From Serripes groenlandicus (taxonomy: Eukaryota; Mollusca; Bivalvia; Cardiida; Cardiidae): a stretch of DNA of 64,000 nucleotides. Under the pieces are notes generated by a model. The model was not told where the DNA came from. It ran no database searches and worked only from the letters and a program-made list of their open reading frames with translations. The position numbers and the translations under genes were made by a program. Location of the stretch: the NCBI GenBank assembly GCA_031761405.1, contig JASEVX010000007.1, positions 55,294,695-55,358,694 of the forward strand, read 5' to 3'. Positions 11,273 to 21,300 of this stretch are shown here, piece by piece. The stretch's first letter is position 1; every line of letters begins with the position of its first letter.

Positions 11273-11910
11273 AGGGTGTGTATAAGTATCCTACCATATC
11301 GAGGGGTGTGTATAAGTATCGTACCATATCAAGGGGTGTGTATAAGTATCGTACCATATCGAGGGGTGTGTATAAGTATCCTACCATATCGAGGGGTGTT
11401 TATAAGTATACTACCATATCGATGGGTGTGTATAAGTATCCTACCATATCGAGGGGTGTGTATAAGTATCCTACCATATCGAGGGGTGTGTATAAGTATC
11501 CTACCATATCGATGGGTGTGTATAAGTATCCTACCATATCGAGGGGTGTGTATAAGTATCCTACCATATCGAGGGGTGTGTATAAGTATCCTACCATATC
11601 GAGGGGTGTGTATAAGTATCCTACCATATCGAGGGGTGTGTATAAGTATCCTACCATATCGAGGGGTGTGTATAAGTATCCTACCATATCGAGGGGTGTG
11701 TATAAGTATCCTACCATATCGACAAGGGGTGTTTTATAAGTATCGTACCATATCGAGGGGTGTGTATAAGTATCGTACCATATCGAGGGGTGTGTATAAG
11801 TATCCTACCATATCGACAAGGGGTGTTTATAAGTATCCTACCATATCGAGGGGTGTGTATAAGTATCCTACCATATCGAGGGGTGTGTATAAGTATCCTA
11901 CCATATCGAG
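11273..11910. repeat. 30-bp tandem repeat, about 21 copies
   Basis: Unit GGTGTGTATAAGTATCCTAC + CATATCGAGG. Variants have GTACC for CTACC and GATGG for GAGGG; three units carry 1-3 bp insertions around GACAAGGGG. Because 30 is divisible by three, forward frames encode a decapeptide repeat (GVYKYPTISR) over 183 and 243 codons and a reverse frame a similar one. I regard these as array by-products. Confidence 0.95.
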
Positions 11911-11936
11911 TTCTTCACGAATGCTACTCAAAGGCT

Positions 11937-12151
11937 TTAACTCTTTCAGCGCCGAATTGTTTAAAGTAGACTCTTCTATGTTCAAAATCGGGCGTCTCCA
12001 TTTCTAATGTAAAAAACTATTTTGAACTATGTTGATAACTTTAAGGCAAACAATGCTGATTTCAGGTGAGACAATTCGTTACGAGCTGACTCACCTGAAT
12101 ATGTTTTATTTGCAAAAACCTCAATATAGCAATTGGCGCTGAAAGGGTTAA
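11937..12151 (-). mobile_element. MITE family B, full length (B2)
   Basis: TTAA at 11937-11940 and 12148-12151. Left CTCTTTCAGCGCCGAATTGT, right TTGGCGCTGAAAGGG. Palindrome tip ATTCGTTACGAGC, so one arm of the tip is mutated. Its right TTAA is shared with the following family A copy. Confidence 0.9.
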
Positions 12152-12378
12152 ACCCTTTCCCTCATATAGACGCTTTCTGACGCCAATGCAGCAGACGGCT
12201 TTTTGAAAACATAGTGACAAAAGCAGAAATTGCTCAAAACGAGCAATTTCTCCTTTTGCCACAATGTTTTCCTCTTTTAGTCATAGGTTATCCATTCAAT
12301 TATAGAGATTTTTTATTATTTGACAAAATATGTTCAAAGTCGTCTGCCGCAGAATTGTCGTATGAGGAAAAGGGTTAA
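12148..12378 (+). mobile_element. MITE family A, full length
   Basis: TTAA both sides, with an extra A before CCCTTTCCCTCATATAGACG. Tip GCTC-AAAAC-GAGC. Right end GTATGAGGAAAAGGG. Young subfamily. Directly abuts family B copy B2 through a common TTAA. Confidence 0.92.
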
Positions 12379-12996
12379 CAAGGTTGGTTGATCAGCTAGT
12401 ACATGCCGGAGTTCTATGTGTCGAAGGTCAATCGTCTGTTGTAAAGATTTAACATAGCAAGACTCAATCAATTTTCTGCGACCAATAAAATATCAAGCTT
12501 TCTAAGTAAGTAATCGACCTTGAAACTATAGCCAATGATACAAGTCCGCAAGGGCGAGAATCTTCATTGCTGATTGTTATATATTCAGAAAAAAATCTTC
12601 CCCTGATTTTTATATTCTGTGTGCCCAGCGTAATTTGGGATGAGTACATTTTTGCGACATCGGCAAAAATATAAGGTTGATGCAGACAAAACACACTTGA
12701 CCAATTTACGATAATCAATTACGACATTGGAAGTTCATGCTCCTAATAGAAACGTCCTAGATCTATAATAGATATGTGTGTTCTGCTCTTTACTGGAAGA
12801 ATGATCGTTATCTGGGGCTGCAAACTGAGCTAATTGGTGCGTTACTACATCAGTTCAATCGTCTGCGTCAACCGTGTCGGTACCCATCAAAACAAACTAG
12901 TTCGGGTATTAATCCGCGGAAATCAATGACAGGGGCTGTTCAATGTTCAGGGGGAAAATCCAACTTGGAGTTCCAATCTGTATGCTGTTGTTAATA
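12379..12996. other. Stretch without recognised features
   Basis: About 0.6 kb. Frames of 84 codons (-) and 72 codons (+) have no recognisable domain. Confidence 0.45.
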
Positions 12997-13760
12997 TTTA
13001 CGTTGTTGACATTTCTTCAAATTACATTTTCGAAAAGGCCAAAGGGTCGTCTGCTTGTACAACATGTGCGGAAAACGATAAGATTCCATCTTTATCGGAG
13101 ACATAAAAATATGGCCGCCATAATCTAGAAAGTTATATGCATCCTTCATAATAGTTACGCTGCTGACATTTCATCAAATTACATTTTCAACACTGTCAAA
13201 GGTCGTCTGCTTGCACATCGTGCGAGGTAAACGTTAGATGCCATCTTTATCGGAGACATAAACATATGGCCGACAGAATCTAGAAAGTCATGTATCCTTT
13301 ATTTGTTTACGCTGTTGTCATTTCATCAAAATACATTTTAGCAACGGTCAAAAGGTTGTCTGCTTACACAATGTGTGAAGCAAACGATAAGTTACCATCT
13401 TCATCGGAGACATAAACAAAATGGCCGCCAGCATCTAGAAAGTTATGCTTTCTTCATAATAGTTGCTGACATTTCTTCAAATTACATTTTCAATATGGTC
13501 AAAGGGTCGTCTGCTTGCACAACGTGTGAGGTAAACGTTAGATGCCATCTTTAACTGAGACATAACAATATGGCCGCCAGAATCTAGAAAGTTATGCTTC
13601 CTTCATTATAGTTACGCTGCTGACATTTCTTCAAATTACATTTTCAACATGGTCAAAGGGTCGTCTGCTTGCACAACGTGTGAGGTAAACGGTAAGATGC
13701 CATCTTTAACTGAGACATAAAATATGGCCGCCAGAATCGAGAAAGTTATGCATCCTTCAT
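12997..13760. repeat. About 153-bp tandem array, 5 copies
   Basis: Units start near 12997, 13154, 13306, 13461 and 13611 with GTTACGCTGCTGACATTTC. Each carries GTCGTCTGCTTGCACAACG, GGAGACATAA, ATATGGCCGCCAGAATC and AGAAAGTTATG. Units are diverged by scattered substitutions and small indels. Stops occur in all frames. Confidence 0.9.
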
Positions 13761-14009
13761 TAATACCATAGAGACTGTACCGGTGTATAATTCATCTACT
13801 ATATTGAATCTGCCAGAAAGAATTCCGGAGACACTTGGTAATTTCCAAATTGGTTTGGCCCTCACATCATCTTGGTAGATAGATAGAACATGTCTGTCTT
13901 TTACTTTTACTTCTATCTTTTGTAATAATGTTCTCAACTAATGGTAGAAACAAATATTTTTTTTTTTTCAAACAAGATAATAAAAGTTAATTTGAATACG
14001 TTGATAAAA

Positions 14010-14171
14010 GCTGTTCAACGAGAAAACCAGAATTATGGACTCTGCGTAATGTTACGACTCAGATCAGCCTGCGCAATCCGCGCAGGCTAATCCGGGCCAA
14101 CACATTCCGCCTCAGGTGGGATCGAGGTATAGACAGAATTCACAATGTTGGTTTTCCCTTGGAACGCCTCA
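14010..14171. mobile_element. Palindromic element family D, deleted (D2)
   Basis: Left GCTGTTCAACGAGAAAACC, right TTGGTTTTCCCTTGGAACGC. Carries only the first GC-rich palindrome (ATCAGCCTGCGCAATCCGCG) and GACACATTCCG-like phrase; the second half found in D1 and D3 is missing. Confidence 0.8.
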
Positions 14172-14176
14172 TCTTT

Positions 14177-14363
14177 TTAACACTTTCCCTCATATAGACG
14201 TTTACACACAATTATACGACAATTCTGCAGCAGACGACTTTGAACATATTTTGTCAAAGAGTAGAAAATCTCTATAATTGAATGGATAACCTATGACTAA
14301 AAGTGGAAAACATTGTGGCAAAAGGAGAAATTGCACGATGTCTACATGAGGGGAAAGGGTTAA
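14177..14363 (-). mobile_element. MITE family A with internal deletion
   Basis: TTAA both sides. Left begins CACTTTCCCTCATATAGACG and then continues with the opposite end's ATACGACAATTCTGCAGCAG, so two end sequences are juxtaposed. The palindrome stops after GAAATTGCACG and joins the right terminus TCTACATGAGGGGAAAGGG. Confidence 0.85.
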
Positions 14364-14427
14364 TTAATCTATCAACGTCTGAGAAATCTGAAATGTATTG
14401 CCTGTATATTTAGAAAAATTGTAACGC

Positions 14428-14627
14428 TTAACCCTTCCCCGCATATAATAAATATCTAACAGATGACTTTGAAAACGTTCGAGTAACAGTGTCGAAAATC
14501 TCTATAAATTAACGTATACTTATTGAAAAGAATTAAAACATTGTTGCAAAAGGTGAAATTGCTTATAATGAAACAATAATCTACTGCAGATGTGTCATAA
14601 TGCGCCTGTAGCTGGGGATATGGTTAA
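14428..14627 (-). mobile_element. MITE family A, old subfamily
   Basis: TTAA at both ends. Left CCCTTCCCCGCATATAATAA. Core ACATTGTTGCAAAAGGTGAA with a truncated right arm. Right CTACTGCAGATGTGTCATAA ... GGATATGG. Confidence 0.75.
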
Positions 14628-14841
14628 GGCAGTCGATCAATACAATTGAAAGAAAGAGACGCTCGATAAGGTCAATAATGCTTTCCATAAAGAAAGCGTG
14701 TCAAGAAGAGAAGTTTTTAAATGGTAACCAAATGAAATAGCACATTCACCGTTAAAACCCGAACGAAATAGCATACATAATGTGTCTACGGTGACACTCA
14801 GCACACATTTAATCAGGACTGAACCTTTTTAACTTGACGCC

Positions 14842-14920
14842 TTTCCCCCTCAACGACTTCCGGAAAATCTACAATACACTGTATTTGAAAACATTGTGGG
14901 GAAAAATGAGAAATCATGAA
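14842..14920 (-). mobile_element. MITE family A, fragment
   Basis: CCTTTCCCCCTCAACGACTT, then GAAAACATTGTGGGGAAAAA and TGAGAAATCATG. The right palindrome arm and terminus are missing. Confidence 0.5.
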
Positions 14921-15052
14921 AACCGTTTTTGTTTTCTTTTTTGTTGCATGGTTTTCGGTCGGATGTTCTCTGCATGAAATATTAAAAAATGAGTGAGCTA
15001 TGTGTATGAATATTCCATAGATTGTATACAGCGAAATGACATACTAAAAATG

Positions 15053-15474
15053 CAGAGCTCTAGATTAGAAGAGTAGTTTAACCCTTTCCCTCATACGACA
15101 ATTCTGCAGCAGACGACTTTGAACATATTCTGTCAAAAACTGGAAAATCTCAATAATTGAATGGATACTATATGACTTAACGTGGAAAACATTGTGGCAA
15201 AAGGAGAAATTACACGTTTTGTGCAATTTCTTCTTTTGTCACTATGTTTTCAAAAAGCCGTCTGCTGCAGAAAGCGTCAGAAAGCGTCTATATGAGGGAA
15301 AAGGGTTAAATCCTCGAATCCATATATGGCCCTCAAATGCTATGTTGTGGGTACTCTAAAGTATCGTCTCAATGAGACGATTATTTTGAGTACCTACAAC
15401 ATAGAGTTTCGTTGAGAAATAGGGGAGATATTGTTTGGAAAAGACCAGTTTACCCCTCCTTATCTAGTCCTCTG
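15053..15474. mobile_element. Hairpin element family E, copy 3, split by a MITE
   Basis: Ends CAGAGCTCTAGATTAGAAG and CCTTATCTAGTCCTCTG. Hairpin arms near 15343-15405 (GCTATGTTGTGGGTACTC / GAGTACCTACAACATAG). A family A element (15078-15309) sits at a TTAA between the left end and the hairpin, so E was there first. Confidence 0.85.
15078..15309 (-). mobile_element. MITE family A, full length, inside element E
   Basis: 232 bp, TTAA both sides, left CCCTTTCCCTCATACGAC, right CTATATGAGGGAAAAGGG. Palindrome tip belongs to the CAC-GTTTT-GTG class. The host site GTAGTTTA is also seen in E copy 4 (GTAGTTTACATTAC), which is close to the empty site. Confidence 0.95.
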
Positions 15475-15623
15475 AAAAACGTTTGTAGAAATGTAAACTA
15501 GTTCATGGACAAATGGAACGCGATGTATATCTGCATTTTACGTTCCTTTTTTATGACGCTTAATCAATATAACATTACAAAACGACTCCATCTCAGTTTG
15601 GCTGAACAAGTAGTCCATTACGC

Positions 15624-15826
15624 TTAAGCCCTTCTCATATACAACAAATATGCAGCAGATGGCTTTGCACAAGAAAGTACAAACTATGAGAGATATGTCT
15701 ATATGAAAATATTGTTCCAACAGGAGTAATTGCTCATGATAAGCATTGTCTCATGTTTGCACAATGTTTCAGAAAGTAATATGTTGCGAGTGCGTCAAAA
15801 TACGTCTGCAAGTGGAAAAGGGTTGA
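15624..15826 (-). mobile_element. MITE family A, old and diverged
   Basis: TTAA left, TTGA right. GCCCTTCTCATATACAAC, then GCAGCAGATGGCTTTG, a weak palindrome (GTAATTGCTCATGATAAGCA) and GTCTGCAAGTGGAAAAGGG. Confidence 0.75.
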
Positions 15827-15951
15827 CAATTTATTGCATGATAACATGTTTTTGTCGAAGTATTTGTTGAGACAACAGTTTGTGGTGGTTATAATGCATT
15901 GTGGAGAAGATACCACTTGCTTATGCTGATTACATTATTTATTCCGCTTTG

Positions 15952-16181
15952 TTAACCCTTTCCCTCATACGACAATTCTGCAGCAGACGACTTTGAACGT
16001 ATTTTGTCAAAACGTAGAAAATCTCCATAGTTAAATGGATAACCTATGACAAAAAGTGGAAAACATTGTGGCAAAAGGAGAAATTGCACGTTTTGTGCAA
16101 TTTCTTCTTTTGTCACTATGTTTTCAAAAAGCTGTCTGCTGCAGAGGCGTCAGAAAGCGTCTATATGAGGGAAATGGTTAA
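15952..16181 (-). mobile_element. MITE family A, full length
   Basis: 230 bp, TTAA both sides. Left CCCTTTCCCTCATACGACAA, right CTATATGAGGGAAATGG. Tip GCAC-GTTTT-GTGC, a clean example of the paired change from GCTC/GAGC. Confidence 0.95.
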
Positions 16182-16375
16182 TGTAGTATGAGTTGTGTGT
16201 GGGTTTTGTTTCTAAAGAACAGTACCATATTTTTGCATTGCTCATCTTCAAAACGTTTAAAAAATTCTTATATTTAAACCATGTTTTGTCATGTTTAACT
16301 CATGTTTAAGTCATGTTTAGTTCATTCATCATAACTACAAATTCCGAACTAAGTATGTTGGTTCGTTTTTTTTTA

Positions 16376-16490
16376 TGTTGTATGTATATGTATGTATATG
16401 TATGTATATGGTATATGTATGTATATGTATGTATATGTATATGTATGTATATGTATGTATATGTATGTATATGTATGTATATGTATGTGT
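16376..16490. repeat. (TATG)n / TATATG microsatellite
   Basis: TGTATGTATATG units over about 115 bp. Explains the Tyr/Met/Val-rich frame at 16313-16561 and its antisense. Confidence 0.95.
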
Positions 16491-16657
16491 TTAGACAATG
16501 TTCTTTGTACACGTCATTAATAAATGATGTTCTGTCTGTCCGTCTGTCTTATATTTCATGAAACTACGTTCAAAACTAAGAAAACCTTATCCTGGTGCAG
16601 GCGGTTTTAAATCCCTATTAGCAAACAGCTTTTGTAAACGATGTTGGGGAAAAGGAT

Positions 16658-16890
16658 TTGTTTGTTTGTTTGGAGTTTAACGCCGCTCAACAGCTTTTGG
16701 TCATATCACGGCGGTCAGTGCACCTACCCATGTTTTCCTGGCTTTCCCACACCAGTACTTACACAACATTCTTTCGAAGCCACTGACTACTTTCTCACAT
16801 AGATCAGAGGTGAGAGGCAATGGAAAACATCGCCCGAAAGAATGTCGCCGCAACCGGGTATCGAACCCGTGACCTCCAGATCACGTGGGG
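16658..16890 (-). mobile_element. tRNA-derived SINE
   Basis: Reads right to left. The tRNA-like head near 16845-16888 contains the perfect Pol III B box GGTTCGATACC on the minus strand. The body includes CCAGTACTTACACAAC, and the 3' part is the complement of GGAGTTTAACGCCGC. A (TTTG)n tail is at 16658-16672. Consistent with molluscan tRNA-derived SINEs; named family not tested. Confidence 0.8.
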
Positions 16891-16961
16891 AAAAGGAGAA
16901 CATGTTCGCTGTTGACCTTCTCCCACCAAACCACGAACATTTCTAATTTTGATTTTAAATT

Positions 16962-17097
16962 TGATGGAGTGCCCTTGGCCAAGGCACATTTCCTAACCTA
17001 GTACTGGTTTTACCCAGGAATCATGAATATGTGAACTGTCGCCGTGATATAACTAAACTAATGTTGAAAACGGCATAAAACACCGATAAAACAAAAA
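16962..17097 (+). mobile_element. SINE, 3' half
   Basis: GTGCCCTTGGCCAAGGCAC, CCTAGTACTGGTTTTACCC, ATCATGAATATGTGAACTG, CGCCGTGATATAACT and GTTGAAAACGGCATAAAAC match the body and 3' end of the other SINEs. The tRNA-like head is absent. Converges with the previous SINE. Confidence 0.75.
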
Positions 17098-17755
17098 TAT
17101 TATCCAGATAAATAAACTTTTCCTACTCATGTTTTAGATTGAGAAGAATTGAACAAAAATATTCATTCAGATAATAGGATAACATTACGTGGTAAAATAT
17201 CAATAAACGCTTAACGATTTTATGTGCAAAGAACAGTTACGCCTGTATGTCATGCAATAGTCAAGAACTATAGATGGGGGCCACAGCTTGACCTAGCATC
17301 AATTCATTATACTGTCATTGCGTCAAATTAAGTATTTTGTCTTCTGCAGACGACAGCTGAGGACTCTGAAGCAGACGACATTTTAATACGCTGTCGATAT
17401 ATCGTCCATTTTATATTTAGCAAACAAATGCTGTTTTTCCTAGATCAAGACGTGTTTTCTCTATTTACATAAAGTAATCAATCGATCAATGGAACTTGCA
17501 CTATTAATTTCCCTTTTATATTCAAAGGCAAATAGCGGTGTCTAAATTGAAAGCGGTCCGTTTGATTGTCGGTGCCAAGGGATTTTTAGCTGTCGTCTGA
17601 ACAAATTCGTGACATTAAAAACCGATAGAGAATCAATTTGCTTCATAAATACCACGGCGACTAATTACAGGGTACGGCTTGTTGCACACCGTTTGAAAAT
17701 TTGTTTTGTCATTCAAGACGAGTTGCAAAGGCATCGAGAGCGATGGTTGCAACGT
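17098..17755. other. Stretch without strong features
   Basis: Only a weak family A-like piece at about 17318-17410 (GTCTTCTGCAGACGACAGC, GAAGCAGACGACATTTTAA). Nothing else recognised. Confidence 0.45.
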
Positions 17756-17990
17756 TTAAACCCTTTCCCTCATATGGACGCTCTCTGACGCCTCTGCAGC
17801 AGACGGCTTTTGAAAACACTGTGGCAAAAAAGGAGAAATTGCTCATGATGAGCAATTTCACCTTTTGCCACAATGTTTTCAACTCTGTTTACTCATTACA
17901 CTTGCATTTATAGAGATATTCCATATTTCGATATTGCTGTTTTTTAAAGTCGTCTGCTACAGATTTGTTGTGCGTGGGGAAAGGGTTAAA
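17756..17990 (+). mobile_element. MITE family A, full length
   Basis: TTAA both sides (an extra A before CCCTTTCCCTCATATGGAC). Long clean palindrome: GTGGCAAAAAAGGAGAAATT, tip GCTCATGATGAGC, then TTTTGCCACAATGTTTTC. Right GTGCGTGGGGAAAGGG. Its right TTAA is also the left TTAA of the next copy. Confidence 0.92.
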
Positions 17991-18203
17991 CCTTTGCCAC
18001 ATGCAGACGCATTTTGACTCATCTGCTGCTTAGTATTTAAAATAATGTGGCAAAAGGGGGGAAATTGCTTATAATAAGCATTTTCCCCTTTGTATCACAA
18101 TGCTTTCATCTCTATTCAATTATCGTCCTTTCATTTTAGGAGACTTCCCGTACAGTTTTCAAAGTCGTTTGCTGCAGATTTATATGCAGTTGTGTGTGGT
18201 TAA
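17987..18203 (+). mobile_element. MITE family A, old subfamily, chained copy
   Basis: Begins at the TTAA of the previous copy. ACCTTTGCCACATGCAGACG, tip GCTTATAATAAGC (both arms changed), right GTTGTGTGTGG + TTAA. Terminal repeat worn. Confidence 0.85.
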
Positions 18204-18311
18204 TGTTTTCGCAATAGCATTACATTTTCTATCACATGAATATTTTCTGCACTGTTTTATATAATTCGTCGGATTTATCCCGAATTGTCAATTCTTTTTG
18301 TTATATTCGTG

Positions 18312-18530
18312 TTAACTATTTCCCTCATACATATGCATTTTAGGCCTCTGCATAAGACAACGTTTGAAAATATTATGCTCAAAAGAGAAATTGCTTATGA
18401 TGAACAATTCCCCCTTTTGTCTCAATGTTTTCAACTCTATTCAATATTTAAAGAGTTTTTTACCCATTTTTGAATCAATGTTTTTCAAATTCGTTAACTG
18501 CTGATTTGTTGTAAGTGGGGAAGGTTTGAT
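18312..18530 (+). mobile_element. MITE family A, old subfamily
   Basis: TTAA + CTATTTCCCTCATACATA, GGCCTCTGCATAAGACAACG, tip GCTTATGATGAAC, right GTTGTAAGTGGGGAAGG. Right TTAA lost. Confidence 0.8.
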
Positions 18531-18589
18531 TTTAAAACACTTAACACAGTGCAATAGTTGATTGATTGATATACGTGTACGACAGTAAA

Positions 18590-18867
18590 ACTACGTCTGT
18601 ATGAGGGAAAGGGTTAACGAGTAATCCTTTACTCGAACATAACCCTTTCCCTCATACGACAATTCTGCAGCAGACGACTTTGAATATATTTTGTCAAAAA
18701 ATAGAAAATCTCTGTAATTGAATGGATAACCTATGACTAAAAGAGGAAAACTTTGTGGCAAAAGAAGAAATTGCTCTTTTTGAGCAATTTCTTCTTTTGT
18801 CACTAGGTTTTCAAAAAGCCGTCTGCTGCCGAGGCGTCAAAAGCGTCTATATGAGGGAAAGGGTTAC
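18590..18867 (-). mobile_element. MITE family A copy preceded by an orphan right end
   Basis: 18590-18616 is an isolated right end (CTACGTCTGTATGAGGGAAA + GGGTTAA). A full copy at 18640-18867 follows: CCCTTTCCCTCATACGACAA to CTATATGAGGGAAAGGG, tip GCTC-TTTTT-GAGC. Flanks are ATAA and TTAC, so the TTAA duplication is no longer intact. Confidence 0.85.
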
Positions 18868-19134
18868 AGGTCGGCTGTTATTCAAATTCTAATATCAGAC
18901 TTATGAAGGTATCGATTATCATTTTATCTTTTTGTAACAATTTGTTGGGAAATTATTCGTTGAAAAAAAAAAAAAAAAAGATTAAATGCTTCAATCAGAA
19001 ATCCATTTATACAGTTTTTGTTCGAGTAGTTAGAGTTCGAGATATTTGGTGTTTAAGTTATTAAATTATTATTTGACCTGATATCGGTACTCAAAAGAAT
19101 CGTATTTGTGAGGGATGATTATTAATACAAAGAT

Positions 19135-19352
19135 TGATTGATTGATTCACACGCCGATTTCAACAACTTTTCAGACATATCACGGCGTCCAGTTCACCTA
19201 TCAAGGTCCTGGCATTCTCCAACCAGAAGAATAACGCTTTTTCGCATTAACTTTTGTCAAACGTGGGAGTAAACGTTGGCCGAGCTGGGGTTCGAAATCC
19301 CAACCCTGGATTGACAGTCCCGCATGACTACCTATTGAGCTAGCGGGGATCA
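19135..19352 (-). mobile_element. tRNA-derived SINE
   Basis: Minus-strand head near 19280-19350 has an A-box-like TAGCTCAATAGGTAG and a B-box-like TTCGAACCCCAGC. The 3' end is the complement of CACGCCGATTTCAAC, with a (TTGA)n-type tail at the left. Full-length layout. Confidence 0.8.
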
Positions 19353-19851
19353 GTGAGCAGATCATCAAAACACGCAGTTTTTTTCTGAATGTTTTTCAGA
19401 GATATCTTTTCGGATAAATACATGTTTAGTCCTCCTTATCTAGACATATATTAACAACATTGAAAGCAGGCTCGGCCTAACATGCAAAGTGTTTTCAATT
19501 TTATGAAGTAAATTCAGTGGGCAATATTTACAAAGTTGTTTTGTTTTAATGCAATTCTCTGGTTGTTTTTCCCATTTTAGAACCAGGTCGATTATTCAGA
19601 ATGGCCGCCCTGGAGTCGAATTACAGGAGTGAAAATCAATTGGGAAAGAAGCGACGCGACGCGAGAAAATCCGCGTCGTGTATCATCGTCGAAACTGGCC
19701 GTTGGCACTATTTCAGTAACACAGTATTTTCCCAGAGTTTCCTGGGTAATTTATCAATACTACTTGCACGTTAATTCCGACTCTGATCCATCTGTCGCAA
19801 TGATATGACCGCAATGCTGAGAGCCGAGGTTGAACACAAGACAACCGTGTT
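19353..19851. other. Stretch without recognised features
   Basis: No array or family member seen. GC-richer around 19600-19690 (GCGACGCGACGCGAG), with no frame of note. Confidence 0.4.
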
Positions 19852-20040
19852 TTAACACTTTCCCACATGCAGACGTATTTTGACGTAAGATCAGCAGACG
19901 ACTTTTGAAAACATTGTGGCCAAAGGTGAAATTGCTCATGATGAGCATTTTCTCCTTCGGCCACAATGTTTTCAACTTTGTTTAACAATTAAGCTATATG
20001 TTTTCAATGTCGTCTGCTGCAGAATTATTGTATGTGGTAA
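19852..20040 (+). mobile_element. MITE family A, old subfamily
   Basis: TTAA + CACTTTCCCACATGCAGACG. Palindrome ACATTGTGGCCAAAGGTGAA / CTTCGGCCACAATG, in which both arms carry the matching GGCC change. Right GTCTGCTGCAGAATTATTGT. Right terminus runs straight into a tRNA-like sequence. Confidence 0.85.
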
Positions 20041-20095
20041 TTGACCGGGTGTCGAACCCTGGTCTCCAGCATTGACCGCTTCATCGGTTGGTCAG
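20041..20095 (-). mobile_element. tRNA-like SINE head fragment
   Basis: Minus strand carries the B box GGGTTCGACACCC. No body or tail is attached. Not a tRNA gene: no cloverleaf is visible. Confidence 0.55.
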
Positions 20096-20156
20096 ATTAA
20101 TGAGATGCATGTACACTGTAACCAGACCATACTTGTGTGGCCGTATCCTTCCTTAT

Positions 20157-20400
20157 TCAAATGGTTGTTGGGCTTTACGCCGTTGTCAACACTATTTTAG
20201 ATATAACACGGCGGTATTCACTTATTCCTGACCCCTGGGAAAACAATGAATGAATGTATATTGTTTTATGGCGCATCGACAGCTAAGGTCATTTAGCGCG
20301 CAATTAAATTTAACCTGGGAAAACAAACCAGTACTAGGCGAGGAATTGTGCCTTACCCAAGGGCACTCCGCCACGACTTCCGGCATGTTCAGTTTGCACA
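20157..20400 (-). mobile_element. SINE interrupted by a second retroposed insert
   Basis: 3' part at 20165-20220 (complement; TTTACGCCGTTGTCAAC, ATAACACGGCGG). Body CCTGACCCCTGGG, AACAAACCAGTACTAGGCG, CCTTACCCAAGGGCACTCC. Broken at 20247-20313 by a 67-bp insert flanked by a 13-bp direct repeat. Confidence 0.85.
20247..20313 (-). mobile_element. Retroposed SINE 3'-end insert with 13-bp target duplication
   Basis: 67 bp with CCTGGGAAAACAA on both sides (20234-20246 and 20314-20326). On the minus strand it ends in a CATT repeat tail. The same sequence forms the 3' end of the SINE at 48257-48487, so this looks like a 5'-truncated copy of that SINE. Confidence 0.85.
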
Positions 20401-20502
20401 TACAATGTACTAATATTTGTGCAATAGGTAAACTTTGTTTACGACCAATGTAGATATAGGTAACCATGCATTTTCCGCGCAGTCTGATTGTTGAACTGTT
20501 AA

Positions 20503-20680
20503 TGAACTCTTTCAGCGACGAATTGTTTAAAGTAGACTTTTTCTATGTTTCAAAATCAGGCGTCTCTATTTCACATGTAATAACTCTTTTGAACTATGTT
20601 GATAACTAAAATGCAAACAATGCTGATTTCTGTATTGAGTGCAAAAACCCCAATATTGCCTTTGGCGCTGAACGAGTTGA
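20503..20680 (-). mobile_element. MITE family B without its central palindrome (B3)
   Basis: CTCTTTCAGCGACGAATTGT at the left, TTTGGCGCTGAACGAG at the right, with TGAA and TTGA as decayed target sites. The core is reduced to AACAATGCTGATTTCTGTAT: the second arm and tip are deleted. Confidence 0.85.
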
Positions 20681-21300
20681 TAAGCCAAAAATAGCAATCA
20701 GTAGGTCACGTGATATGAAAGTGAACATGTCTGCGTTTTCTTAACCTTAAATTGTCAATAAAGCTCCAATGTTTGTTTCTAACACTTCTCAAATATAGTT
20801 TTGATACAGAGTATGTTGAGTATTTTTCTGATCTTTCCGCGGTATTTTTTTCTGAAAAGGGATTTATTTAACATGCGTAAAGGTACTGCTCCGATGAAAT
20901 AACCGTTTGAACTGATGACTTCTTATCTGTCGGTTTACGACATTTGTCACCGTTTGTCACAATCAGAGCGGTTTTCGCGTGACATCACCCCGATATCTTT
21001 GAACGATAAAACAATATCCGTAACGTGCAATAATGGAATCCCTGGGATTTAGACAATCTGTTATATGTTGTACAGATATTTGTAATTAAGTGTTGGGAGT
21101 TGACATTCTTTCTGGGAAAATTGACAGTATAATGCTATGAAAGATGCTGAACTTTAAACATTTCAATGTCAGCAGAAGCATTTTTCGATTGTTCAGCAGG
21201 TAGCATTTAAACTCATGTGATAGGTTTGCAGTAATGTTCTACAGGGATTTTTAATTGTGATTGGTTAATTATGATGCACCGCCGCTTCCAACACTTGTTA
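20681..21300. other. Stretch without recognised features before the gap
   Basis: No family member or array seen; adjoins the run of N. Confidence 0.4.

Noticed and set aside
11188..12007. 183- and 243-codon frames with a decapeptide repeat
   Set aside because: A 30-bp array without stops keeps frames open. The flanking codons belong to no known protein, and the end of the longer frame runs into MITE B2.
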